This document shows, piece after piece, positions 52,108 to 60,465 of a DNA stretch of 64,000 nt; position 1 is the stretch's first letter; every line of letters begins with the position of its first letter. The translations under genes were made by a program, and so were the position numbers. Source of the stretch: Amycolatopsis aidingensis (GTDB lineage: Bacteria > Actinomycetota > Actinomycetes > Mycobacteriales > Pseudonocardiaceae); assembly GCF_018885265.1 (NCBI RefSeq), contig NZ_CP076538.1:2702001-2766000 (forward strand), in the 5' to 3' direction. The notes below the pieces were generated by a model. The model did not search any database, had not been told where the DNA came from, and was given only the letters and a program-made list of their open reading frames with translations.

Positions 52108-52923
52108 ATGGCGGACCGACCGGCACGCAAGAGCCGGCCGCTGACCCGGCTTCGGGTGTTGCGTACCGAACGGATTACGCCGCACATGATCCGGGTCGTG
52201 GCCGGTGGGGAGGGGCTCGCGGCCTTCCCCGGCAACGAGTTCACCGACTGCTATGTGAAGCTGCTGTTCCCGGTGCCTGGCGTCACCTACCCCGAGCCGT
52301 TCGATATGGACGTGATCCGCGCGGAGCTGCCGCGCGAGCACTGGCCGCGGGCTCGTACCTACACCGTGCGCTACCTGGACCGCGTGGCGGGCGAGCTGGC
52401 CATCGACTTCGTATACCACGGGGAGGAGGGCCTCGCCGGGCCGTGGGTCACGCGGGTGCAGCCGGGGGACGAGATGCTGCTGCTCGGCCCCGGCGGGGCA
52501 TACGCACCCAGCGCCGAGGCGGACTGGCATCTGCTGGTCGGGGACGAGTCCGCGCTGCCAGCCATCGCCGCTTCGCTGGAGGCGATCCCGGCCGGTGCCC
52601 CGGTGCGGGCACTGGTGCAGGTGGCCGACGCCGCCGAGGAGCAGGCACTGGCGACCAAGGGCGAGGCGCAGGTGCGCTGGCTGCACCGCTGCGCGGGCGA
52701 GGACATCGTGGCCGCGGTGCGCGAGCTGGACTTCCCCGGCGGAACCGTGCAGGCGTTCGTGCACGGCGAGGCGGGTTTCGTGCGCGAGCTACGCAGACAC
52801 CTGCTGGACGAGCGTGGCGTGCGCAGGGACCTGCTGTCGATTTCCGGCTACTGGCGCCGCGGAAAGAACGACGAGCAATGGCGGGAGGAAAAGGCGGCCG
52901 AGAACAAGGCACAGAACGGCTGA
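52108..52923 (+). CDS. Siderophore-interacting protein (ViuB/SIP family)
   Basis: A 271-residue FAD-binding ferric-siderophore reductase. It has the N-terminal beta-barrel with RTYTVRYLD (the RxYT FAD motif) and LAIDFVYHGEEGLAGPWV, then the NAD(P)H-like half with HLLVGDESALPAIAASLE. It releases iron from imported siderophores in the cytosol. GGAGG precedes ATG 52108. An iron box lies upstream. Its stop codon lies inside the left arm of a 20-bp terminator hairpin. Confidence 0.94.
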   Translation: MADRPARKSRPLTRLRVLRTERITPHMIRVVAGGEGLAAFPGNEFTDCYVKLLFPVPGVTYPEPFDMDVIRAELPREHWPRARTYTVRYLDRVAGELAIDFVYHGEEGLAGPWVTRVQPGDEMLLLGPGGAYAPSAEADWHLLVGDESALPAIAASLEAIPAGAPVRALVQVADAAEEQALATKGEAQVRWLHRCAGEDIVAAVRELDFPGGTVQAFVHGEAGFVRELRRHLLDERGVRRDLLSISGYWRRGKNDEQWREEKAAENKAQNG

Positions 52924-52953
52924 GCGCCCGGGTGGGCGCTCAGCCGTTCTGTG
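52910..52953. terminator. 20-bp perfect terminator hairpin
   Basis: Arms at 52910-52929 and 52934-52953 are exact complements with loop GGGT. The left arm includes the final codons and TGA of the siderophore-interacting gene; the right arm ends 11 bases before the stop of the convergent secreted-protein gene. Bidirectional termination is likely. Confidence 0.88.
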
Positions 52954-52963
52954 TTCCGATCGG

Positions 52964-53425
52964 TTATCCGGCGGAGACGCGGCCGCGGTAGGCGCTGCAG
53001 CTCAGTGCGGTCTTCTTCTCGTAGTTGCAGGCCTGGTAATTGATCCAGCCGGACTCCGGAATGGACAGATTGTGGTCGAGGCACTGCGGGTTCGGATAGG
53101 TCGAGTGCTTGACCTTCCTGCCGGACTTGTCGCTGCGGTAGTACCGGGCGACCGGGTGGTGCCCGTCTGCCTTGGCATCACAGATGTACAGGTGTTCACC
53201 GTAGGGCTGGAAGCACACCATCGCGCCACGGTCCGGCGAATATATCGGGTAGTAGCATTCCGCCTGCACGCCTGCCTCACCGTTGGCCGAGAGGACCGAC
53301 ACGTTCACCGATGGTGCGTTGTCCAACGATGATGCCTGCGATGTGTCGGCCTGTGCCACGGTCGCGCCGGTGCTGAGTGCCAGTCCCAGCGCAGCGGCAG
53401 CCGCCAGTACAATCTTTTTCCTCAT
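52964..53425 (-). CDS. Small cysteine-rich secreted protein
   Basis: 153 residues. A signal peptide (MRKKIVLAAAAALGLALSTG, cleavage near AQA-DTS) precedes a mature protein with six cysteines (AECYYPI, MVCFQPY, YICDAKA, PQCLDHN, QACNYEK, LSCSAYRG), enough for three disulfides, and many Tyr and Lys. GGGGAG precedes ATG 53425. It resembles small extracellular proteins of actinomycetes but I cannot name a family. It has its own promoter region of about 157 bases shared with the start-distal end of the methyltransferase gene. Confidence 0.72.
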   Translation of the reverse strand: MRKKIVLAAAAALGLALSTGATVAQADTSQASSLDNAPSVNVSVLSANGEAGVQAECYYPIYSPDRGAMVCFQPYGEHLYICDAKADGHHPVARYYRSDKSGRKVKHSTYPNPQCLDHNLSIPESGWINYQACNYEKKTALSCSAYRGRVSAG

Positions 53426-53582
53426 CAGGAACTCCCCAGTTCGCGGTTCGTCGAGAACCGAATATTCAACCCCAGTTCTCCCAATGTTTATATTGGGACA
53501 TCGGCACCCTACTGTTGACCTTGCGAGCCTGGCAAGAGAAACGCCCGGAAATACTCCGAATGCCGGTACGATGGCTGATCGC

Positions 53583-54395
53583 TCACAGCTTGCGCGCCAC
53601 CCCGGCCAGCGCGCCGGAATGTGCGGGGGCCGGGTCGGGCTCCTCCGGCCGCCACTCCGACAGCCAGACCACGCCGGGTTCGACCAGTTCGAAGTCGCCG
53701 AAGAGCGCGGTGACCTCGGTGTGATTCCGGACGTGAACGGGGTTGCGGGTCTGCCGGGCGTAGTTGTCGCCGAGTTTCCTGGCCTCGGCCTGCCGCTGCC
53801 GGTCGGCCTCGGCCACGCTGCCGTGCGAGAGCGCCAGCAGGCTGCCAGGGACCAGCTGGTCGCGGTAGAACGCCAGCGCCTGCTCCGGTTCCCGCTCCGG
53901 CGGCATGAAGTGCAGCAGCGCCACCGCCAGCAGGCACACCGGTGCGCCGGGGTCGAGCACACCCTGGTCCAGTACCTGCCGCCACAACCGGTCCCGGTCG
54001 AAGAAGTCGCCGTGCAGGGCGCGGTGCCGGGCCGGATCCGCGGTGTCCTCCAGCAGGATCCGGGCGTGCGCGTGGGCGATCGGCTCGTTGTCCACGTAGA
54101 CGACCCTGGCCTCGCCCGGTGCCGCCTCGTCGGCGACCTCGTGCACATTGCCCTGGGTGGGCAGCCCGGAACCGAGGTCCACGAACTGGCGGATACCGGC
54201 CGCCACGGCGTAGCGCACGGCACGGCCCAGAAAGGCCCGGTTGGCCAGGGCGAAATCGCGCATCCCCGGCGCCACCTCGAGTTGTGCCCTGGCGAACTCC
54301 CTGTCCACGGCGTAGTTGTTGGTGCCGCCGAGCAGGAAGTCGTACACCCGGCCGGGACTGGGGCGGTCGAGGTCCGGTCGTTCATCCGTTGCCAT
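53583..54395 (-). CDS. SAM-dependent methyltransferase, DUF574 family
   Basis: A 270-residue protein of the actinobacterial DUF574 (S-adenosyl methyltransferase) group. The N-terminal RPSPGRVYDFLLGGTNNYAVDRE is the hallmark, followed by motif I FVDLGSGLPTQGNVHE, VVYVDNEPIAHAHARILL and FELVEPGVVWLSEWRPE. Such genes are numerous in actinomycetes and their substrates are mostly unknown. The start ATG 54395 is well placed after the GGTCAGCC region. Confidence 0.92.
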   Translation of the reverse strand: MATDERPDLDRPSPGRVYDFLLGGTNNYAVDREFARAQLEVAPGMRDFALANRAFLGRAVRYAVAAGIRQFVDLGSGLPTQGNVHEVADEAAPGEARVVYVDNEPIAHAHARILLEDTADPARHRALHGDFFDRDRLWRQVLDQGVLDPGAPVCLLAVALLHFMPPEREPEQALAFYRDQLVPGSLLALSHGSVAEADRQRQAEARKLGDNYARQTRNPVHVRNHTEVTALFGDFELVEPGVVWLSEWRPEEPDPAPAHSGALAGVARKL

Positions 54396-54425
54396 GCCGG
54401 CTGACCCTACCGCTCGCGGCCCGGC

Positions 54426-55424
54426 TCAGTGCGCGAGTTCGGCGATGATCTCCTTGCCGTATGCGGCGAGAGTCTCCTCGCGCCGGTCGTGCATCAGGTA
54501 CACGGCGAACTGGTGCACGCCAAGCTCCGCCAGTTCGGCCAGCCGTTCCCGGTGCGCGGCGGCCGGGCCGAGCAGGCAGAACCGGTCGACGATCTCGTCC
54601 GGAACGAACTCGGTCGAGGGGTTGCCGGAGCGCCCGTGATGGGCGTAGTCGTAGCCCTGCCTGCCCGCGATGTAGTCGGTCAGCTCCCGCGGCACGGTGC
54701 CGCTGTCGCCGTACCGCGCCACCAGGTCGGCCACGTGGTTGCCGACCATTCCGCCGAACCAGCGCAGCTGCTCGCGCTGGTGCGGCAGGTCGGTGCCGAC
54801 GTAGGCCGGCGCGGCCACGCAGATCGTGATGCCGGCCGGGTCGCGCCCCGCCTCCCGCGCGGCGGCCCGCACCGAGCCGATCGTCCAGCGCGCGATCGCC
54901 GGATCGGCTGTCTGCAGGATGAACCCGTCTGCCTGCTCACCGACGAGCTTCAGCGCCTTCGGGCCGTAGCCTGCCATCCACATCTCGAGCCTGCCGTCCC
55001 GGACCCACGGGAGGCGCACCGGGGTATCGCCGAGAACCGCCGAGCGGCCCTCGGCCAGCTCCTTGATCACGCGCATCGACTCGCGCAGGGTGGCCAGCGT
55101 GGACGGCGGCTTGCCGACCACCCGGTGCGCGGAGTCCCCGCGGCCGATCCCGCAGACCGTGCGGTTGCCGAACATGTCGTTCAAGGTGGCGAACAGCGAG
55201 GCGGTCACCGACCAGTCCCGCGGAACAGGGCTGGTGACCATCGGCCCGACCACCATGGCGGAGGTGGCCGCCAGGATCTGGGAGTAGATGACGAACGGCT
55301 CCTGCCACAGCACACAGGAGTCGAAGGTCCATCCGTACCCGAAGCCCTCGCCCTCCGCGGCCGTCATCAGCCGGACGACCTCGCGGGCGGGTGGGTCGGT
55401 CTGCAACACCACGCCGAAATCCAT
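54426..55424 (-). CDS. LLM-class (F420/FMN) oxidoreductase
   Basis: A 332-residue TIM-barrel oxidoreductase of the luciferase-like group, likely F420-dependent: MDFGVVLQTDPPAREVVRLM, WTFDSCVLWQEPFVIYSQI, TVCGIGRGDSAHRVVGKPP and WMAGYGPKALKLVGEQADGF. It is last in the pyrimidine/hydantoin operon, 10 bases after the dihydropyrimidinase gene, and probably does a redox step on the heterocycle or its breakdown product; that substrate is inferred from context. Confidence 0.88.
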   Translation of the reverse strand: MDFGVVLQTDPPAREVVRLMTAAEGEGFGYGWTFDSCVLWQEPFVIYSQILAATSAMVVGPMVTSPVPRDWSVTASLFATLNDMFGNRTVCGIGRGDSAHRVVGKPPSTLATLRESMRVIKELAEGRSAVLGDTPVRLPWVRDGRLEMWMAGYGPKALKLVGEQADGFILQTADPAIARWTIGSVRAAAREAGRDPAGITICVAAPAYVGTDLPHQREQLRWFGGMVGNHVADLVARYGDSGTVPRELTDYIAGRQGYDYAHHGRSGNPSTEFVPDEIVDRFCLLGPAAAHRERLAELAELGVHQFAVYLMHDRREETLAAYGKEIIAELAH

Positions 55425-55434
55425 GACCTGCCCC

Positions 55435-56826
55435 CTAGTTGAGATACTGGCAGAGATCGCGAGCGAGGAACCGGCCGTGCCCGGCCGAGCCGTGGTACTC
55501 GCCGCCCGCGATGACCACCCTGCCCCTGGACAGCACGGTGTCCACCTTCCCGGTGAGCTGGAAGCCCTCGTAGGCCGAGTAGTCCACGTTCATGTGATGG
55601 GTTCGCGCGGAGATCGTCTGCCGCCCGGCCGGGTCGTAGATCACGATGTCGGCGTCCGAGCCCGGCGCGATCACGCCCTTGCGCGGGTACAGCCCGAACA
55701 TCCGCGCCGGGGTGGTCGAACTGATCTCCACCCAGCGCGCGGGCGAGATCTCCCCGGCGACCACACCCTGGTGCAGCAGGTCCATCCGGTGCTCGACGCC
55801 GGGCATCCCGTTCGGGATCTTGCTGAAGTCGCCCCGGCCCAGCTCCTTCTGGTCCTTGAAGCAGAACGGGCAGTGGTCGGTGGACACCACGGACAGGTCG
55901 TTGGTGCGCAGGCCGCGCCACAGGTCGGCCTGGTGGTGCTGCTCCCGCAGCGGGGGAGAGGCCACGTACTTGGCGCCCTCGAATCCCGGTTTCGCCAGGT
56001 CGTCGATCGAGAGGTAGAGGTACTGCGGGCAGGTCTCGGCGAACACGTTCTGCCCGGTGTCCCTTGCCTGTGCCACCGCGGCCAGCGCCTGCGCGGCGGA
56101 GAGATGCACGATGTACAGCGGCGCGCCGGTGACCCGCGCCAGCGTGATCGCCCGCGAGGTCGCCTCGCCCTCCAGCTCGGGCGGCCTGGTCAGGCCGTGC
56201 TGCACCGGGTCGGTCCTGCCGTCGGCCAGTGCGGCGGCGACGAGTTCGTCGATGGCGATCCCGTTCTCGGCGTGCATCATGATGGTCGACCCGGTCTCGG
56301 TCGCCTTGTGCATGGCGCGCAGGATCTCCCCGTCGGTGGAGTAGAAGACGCCAGGGTAGGCCATGAACATCTTGAAACTGGTCACGCCGCCGCCGATGCA
56401 GGACTCCATCTCCTTCAACGTGGTGTCGTTGACATCGGAGACGATCATGTGGAAGCCGTAGTCCACGGCGCAGGTGCCCTCGGCCTTACCGTGCCATGTG
56501 TCCAGTGTGGACAGTAAGGAGGTGCCCTTCTTCTGCACGGCGAAGTCGATGATCGTGGTGGTGCCGCCCCAGGCTGCCGCCCTGGTGCCGGTCTCGAAGG
56601 TGTCCGCGGAGAAGGTGCCGCCGAAGGGCATCTCCATATGCGTGTGCGCGTCGATCCCGCCGGGCAGCACGTACTTGTCCGTGGCTTCGAGCACGGTGTC
56701 CACCGCTTCCGCGCCGAACACGCCCGGCGCGGCCACGGCGGCCACCCGCTCGTCCTCGACCAGTACATCGGCCGTGGCGGCACCGGTCGAGCTGAGTACC
56801 GTGCCGCCCCTGATCAGCGTTCGCAT
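55435..56826 (-). CDS. hydA: Dihydropyrimidinase / D-hydantoinase
   Basis: Opens dihydropyrimidine or hydantoin rings to N-carbamoyl amino acids. The 463-residue amidohydrolase shows the metal ligands in order: GGIDAHTHMEMPFGG (HxH), the carboxylated lysine in TSFKMFMAYPG, His in MMHAENG, His in YIVHLSA and Asp in STDHCPF. ATG 56826 follows a GGAGG. Placed between the ureidopropionase-like nitrilase and the LLM oxidoreductase. Confidence 0.95.
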   Translation of the reverse strand: MRTLIRGGTVLSSTGAATADVLVEDERVAAVAAPGVFGAEAVDTVLEATDKYVLPGGIDAHTHMEMPFGGTFSADTFETGTRAAAWGGTTTIIDFAVQKKGTSLLSTLDTWHGKAEGTCAVDYGFHMIVSDVNDTTLKEMESCIGGGVTSFKMFMAYPGVFYSTDGEILRAMHKATETGSTIMMHAENGIAIDELVAAALADGRTDPVQHGLTRPPELEGEATSRAITLARVTGAPLYIVHLSAAQALAAVAQARDTGQNVFAETCPQYLYLSIDDLAKPGFEGAKYVASPPLREQHHQADLWRGLRTNDLSVVSTDHCPFCFKDQKELGRGDFSKIPNGMPGVEHRMDLLHQGVVAGEISPARWVEISSTTPARMFGLYPRKGVIAPGSDADIVIYDPAGRQTISARTHHMNVDYSAYEGFQLTGKVDTVLSRGRVVIAGGEYHGSAGHGRFLARDLCQYLN

Positions 56827-56838
56827 GCGCGACCTCCT

Positions 56839-57681
56839 TTACGCCTGGGTCAGCGAGTCGTAGCTGTCCGGCCTGCGGTCGCGGTAGAACGCCCACAGGT
56901 CGCGTACCTCGGCCAGCTTGGTCATGTCCAGATCCCGGACCAGCACCTCGTCCTCGGTGTCCGATGCCGCCTCGCCAACCAGTTGCCCGCGCGGGTCGAC
57001 GAAGTAGGACTGGCCGTAGAAGTCGTTGTCGCCCAACGGTTCCACGCCCACCCGGTTGATGGCCCCCACGTAGTACTCGTTGGCAACAGCGGCGGCTGGC
57101 TGCTCCAGCCGCCACAGATGCTGGGAGAGCCCCCTGCTGGTGGCCGAGGGGTTGAACACGATCCGCGCCCCGGCCAGCCCGAGTGCCCGCCAGCCCTCGG
57201 GGAAGTGCCGCTCGTAGCAGATGTAGACGCCGATCCGGCCGACCGCGGTGTCGAAGACCGGGTACCCGAGGTTGCCCGGACGGAAGTAGAACTTCTCCCA
57301 GAATCCCTTCAGCTGCGGGATGTGGTTCTTGCGGTGCTTGCCGAGGTAGCGGCCGTCGGCGTCGATGACCGCCGCGGTGTTGTAGTAGATCCCCGGCTGC
57401 TCGACCTCGTAGATCGGCACGATCAGCACCACCTCGTGCCGCCGCGCGACCTCCCGCATCAGCTCGGTGGTCGGCCCGTCCGGGATCCGCTCGGTGTAGG
57501 AGTAGTAGTCGGTGTCCTGCACCTGGCAGAAGTACGGGCCGTAGAACAGCTCCTGCAGGCAGACCACCTGCGCGCCCTGGGAGGCCGCGGTGCCGATCGC
57601 CTCGACCGCGCCGGCGATCATGGAGTCCTTGTCACCCGTCCACCGCTGCTGGATCAGTCCGGCTCTCACGAGGTCGGTCAC
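56839..57681 (-). CDS. Nitrilase-family N-carbamoyl amidohydrolase (beta-ureidopropionase-like)
   Basis: Hydrolyses N-carbamoyl-beta-alanine or related carbamoyl amino acids. The 280-residue protein has the nitrilase triad Glu44 in LQELFYGPYF, Lys118 in KHRKNHIPQL and Cys155 in VYICYERHFPEG. The start overlaps the transporter's end by 50 bases; MTDLVRAGLIQQRW is conserved, so the overlap is probably real. Together with HydA it forms the last two steps of reductive pyrimidine catabolism. Confidence 0.93.
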   Translation of the reverse strand: MTDLVRAGLIQQRWTGDKDSMIAGAVEAIGTAASQGAQVVCLQELFYGPYFCQVQDTDYYSYTERIPDGPTTELMREVARRHEVVLIVPIYEVEQPGIYYNTAAVIDADGRYLGKHRKNHIPQLKGFWEKFYFRPGNLGYPVFDTAVGRIGVYICYERHFPEGWRALGLAGARIVFNPSATSRGLSQHLWRLEQPAAAVANEYYVGAINRVGVEPLGDNDFYGQSYFVDPRGQLVGEAASDTEDEVLVRDLDMTKLAEVRDLWAFYRDRRPDSYDSLTQA

Positions 57682-59209
57682 TTGTGCCCTCCTTGGTGCT
57701 GTGCTCGGTGGTGTGTACGGAACCGCTCCGGCCCGCGGACAGGAGCAGGTAGACGACGAACGCGGCGGCCAGGCCCGCGAGCCAGCTGTAGTCGTAGAAC
57801 ATCCGCAGCGGCGGGATCAGGCCGTCGGCTGGGAAGGGGCCCGCACCCGGCTCGGAGTACGCGCCGCCGACGGCCAGCACCGCACCGACGGCCGAGGCCA
57901 CCAGCGCGCGCCAGTTCCAGCCACCGCGGAACCAGTACCGGCCGCGTTCGGTGAACAGTTCGGCCAGCTCCAGCCGGGTGCGGGTGTGCACCCAGTAGCC
58001 CGCGACCAGCACCCCGGCCACCGCGGCCAGCACGCCGCCGTAGAAGTTGAGCCAGGCGAAGATGTAGATGTTCGGATCGGAGATCAGCCGCCAGGGCTGG
58101 ATCGCGATGCCGAGTACGCCGGTGATCAGCCCGCCGACCCGGAAGCTGATCCGTTTCGGGAAGGCGTTGGAGAAGTCGTAGGACGGGCTCACCACGTTCG
58201 CCGCGAGGTTCGCCGAGACGGTGGCGAGCCCGAGCATGAGCAGCGAGAGCACCACGACCACCGGTGAGTCGAACCGGCTGGCCAGCTCCACCGGGTCCCA
58301 GATCGCCTCGCCGTAGATGACGATCCCGCCGGAGGTGACCATGATCGACACGATGGCCATGAAGGACATCGTGGTCGGCAGGCCGAGTATCTGCCCCCAG
58401 GCCTGCCTGCGCTGGCTGGAGCCGAACCGGGTGAAGTCCGGCATGTTCAGCGACAGGGTCGCCCAGAACGCGATCATGCCCATCAGCGAGGGGGCGAACA
58501 CGGTCCAGAAGTCCGCGCCCCAGCCCAGCCGCGAGGGCTGGGAGAAGATCGGGCCGAGGCCGCCTGCCTTGACCAGCACCCAGGCGAGCAGGATCAGGAA
58601 GCCCACGGTCACCAGCGGTGCGGTCCAGTTCTCGAACCGCCGCACCGCGTCCATCCCGCGCCAGATGATCACCATCTGGAAGGCCCAGAACAGCAGGAAG
58701 CCCAGCCACATCGTCCATGGTTGCCCGAAAACCTCGGCCGCGCCCGTCCACGAGTCGCCGATCAGCCTGCCGAGGATGACGAAGATCGCGCTACCGCCGA
58801 CCCAGGTCTGGATACCGAACCAGCCGCAGGCGATGAACCCGCGCAGCAGGGCGGCGAGGTTCGCCCCGCGGATGCCGTAGAACGCGCGGGCGAACACCGG
58901 GAACGGGATGCCGTACTTGGTCCCGGCGTGGCTGTTCAGCAGCATCGGGGCCAGCACGATCAGGTTGCCGAGAGTGATGGTGAGGAAGGCCTGCGCCCAG
59001 TTCATCCCGATCGCGATCAGCCCGGACGCGAGCAGGTAGGAGGGGATGTTGTGCGCCATCCCCATCCACAGCGCGAAGTAGTTGTAGGTAGTCCAGGTGC
59101 GTCGTTCGATCGGTACCGGGGCGAGCTCGGCGTTGTAGAACCGGCTACCGTGAACCGAGGTGGCATCGGCGAGTTCGATCCGGCCGTCGGGGTGCTGAAC
59201 CTGCGCCAT
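57632..59209 (-). CDS. NCS1-family nucleobase/hydantoin permease
   Basis: A 525-residue NCS1 symporter with twelve helices. NAELAPVPIERRTWTTYNYF leads into the first helix, and GTKYGIPFPVFARAFYGIRGAN and FGIQTWVGGSAIF follow, all typical of uracil, allantoin and hydantoin carriers such as Mhp1. ATG 59209 has GGAAGA upstream; a longer frame runs into the divergent promoter. First gene of the catabolic operon. Confidence 0.94.
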   Translation of the reverse strand: MAQVQHPDGRIELADATSVHGSRFYNAELAPVPIERRTWTTYNYFALWMGMAHNIPSYLLASGLIAIGMNWAQAFLTITLGNLIVLAPMLLNSHAGTKYGIPFPVFARAFYGIRGANLAALLRGFIACGWFGIQTWVGGSAIFVILGRLIGDSWTGAAEVFGQPWTMWLGFLLFWAFQMVIIWRGMDAVRRFENWTAPLVTVGFLILLAWVLVKAGGLGPIFSQPSRLGWGADFWTVFAPSLMGMIAFWATLSLNMPDFTRFGSSQRRQAWGQILGLPTTMSFMAIVSIMVTSGGIVIYGEAIWDPVELASRFDSPVVVVLSLLMLGLATVSANLAANVVSPSYDFSNAFPKRISFRVGGLITGVLGIAIQPWRLISDPNIYIFAWLNFYGGVLAAVAGVLVAGYWVHTRTRLELAELFTERGRYWFRGGWNWRALVASAVGAVLAVGGAYSEPGAGPFPADGLIPPLRMFYDYSWLAGLAAAFVVYLLLSAGRSGSVHTTEHSTKEGTSDRPRESRTDPAAVDG

Positions 59210-59321
59210 CACGGAATCTTCCGGGGTCCGCCGCGCCGGTGGGACTGACAGACTGTTCACCATTGCTGAAGTGGGCGGACAGTTTGTCGCGCGCGGGGCG
59301 AACACGGACTAGTTTGTGGGA

Positions 59322-60299
59322 ATGCGGCTGGAGTTGCGGCATCTACGAACGGTCTGTGCGATCGCCGAACACGGCAGCGTGTCCAGGGCGGCGACCGCGC
59401 TCGGCGTCGCGCAACCCGCGCTGACCGCGCAACTGCAACGGATCGAGGTACTGCTCGGCGGCGCGCTGTTCGAGCGGGACCGCAGGGGCGCGCGGCCCAC
59501 CGCGCTGGGCGAACTGGTGCTGGCGCGGGCGAGGGTGCTGCTGCCTGCCGTGGCGGACCTGCAGGCCGACGCCAGCAGGCTCGCCGGTGCCGGTCCGGGC
59601 GCGACCATCCAGCAGTTCCGGTTCGGTTCGGTCGGCGTCCCGTTTCTCACCGGGCTGACCAACCGGCTGGAGAAGCAGTTCCCGCATGCGCTGGTTACCA
59701 CCCAGGTGTCCTGGTCGGCCACCGAACTGGCCGAGGCGGTTGCCGCGCAGCGCAGCGACTTCGCGATCGCCGGGGTGTGCGGTGACGCGAGCGCGCCTGC
59801 CGAGCACGGCCTGGTGTGGGCCTCGATCGCGGTGGAGCCGATTTTCGTGGTGCTGTCCGAGGACGACCCGAACGCCGACCGGCCCGAGGTCGAGCTCGCC
59901 GACCTCGCCGGGATGCGCTGGGCACACACCCCGGGGGACGGCTGCTTCGCGGACTGCTTCGCCGCCGCCTGTTCCCGGGCCGGGTTCACCCCGAGCCTGC
60001 TCAGCGAGGTGGACATCGTCACCTGCATCGACCTCGCCCAGGGCGGGCACGCCGCGGTGCTGTGCCAGCCAACGTTCCGGTTGATGCCGGGCCTTGCCGT
60101 GGTGCCGCTGGCCGGTACGCCGCTGACCTGGCGGCACCTGCTCGGCTGGAATCCGGCCTCGCCCGCGGCCGAGTTCGCCGAGACCGTGGTCGCGCACGCG
60201 CGGGAGGCCTATACCGACGCGATCACGCGCAACCCCCGCTACCCGCGCTGGCTGGCCGAGCACCCCGCGTTCGATCCGGTCGCCACCAGCACCCGCTGA
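59322..60299 (+). CDS. LysR-family transcriptional regulator
   Basis: A 325-residue regulator: an N-terminal winged helix (LRHLRTVCAIAEHGSVSRAATALGVAQPALTAQ, read as two motifs) and a periplasmic-binding-like ligand domain. ATG 59322 gives MRLELRHLRTV; a GTG six bases upstream is an alternative. Divergent from the NCS1 transporter gene with a 112-base shared promoter region, so it probably controls pyrimidine/hydantoin catabolism with one of the substrates as effector. Confidence 0.9.
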   Translation: MRLELRHLRTVCAIAEHGSVSRAATALGVAQPALTAQLQRIEVLLGGALFERDRRGARPTALGELVLARARVLLPAVADLQADASRLAGAGPGATIQQFRFGSVGVPFLTGLTNRLEKQFPHALVTTQVSWSATELAEAVAAQRSDFAIAGVCGDASAPAEHGLVWASIAVEPIFVVLSEDDPNADRPEVELADLAGMRWAHTPGDGCFADCFAAACSRAGFTPSLLSEVDIVTCIDLAQGGHAAVLCQPTFRLMPGLAVVPLAGTPLTWRHLLGWNPASPAAEFAETVVAHAREAYTDAITRNPRYPRWLAEHPAFDPVATSTR

Positions 60300-60306
60300 C
60301 GCCGAC

Positions 60307-60321
60307 CGGGCGTTGCGCCCG
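60307..60321 (+). terminator. Short hairpin after the LysR gene
   Basis: CGGGCG-TTG-CGCCCG lies 8 bases after the LysR stop. It is a six-bp stem with a tight loop and no T tract, so at most a weak terminator. Confidence 0.35.
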
Positions 60322-60465
60322 CTCGTGACGATCATGTCCCCGATATAACCGAAACCGTAGTACCCGATCAGGGCAGCCGCTGCGTACGTTTCTCCTCGCC
60401 GCGGCGGTGGCGTGATCATCACCGGCCGCCACCGCCGCGCGCACCCCTGCACATAAGGAGAAACA

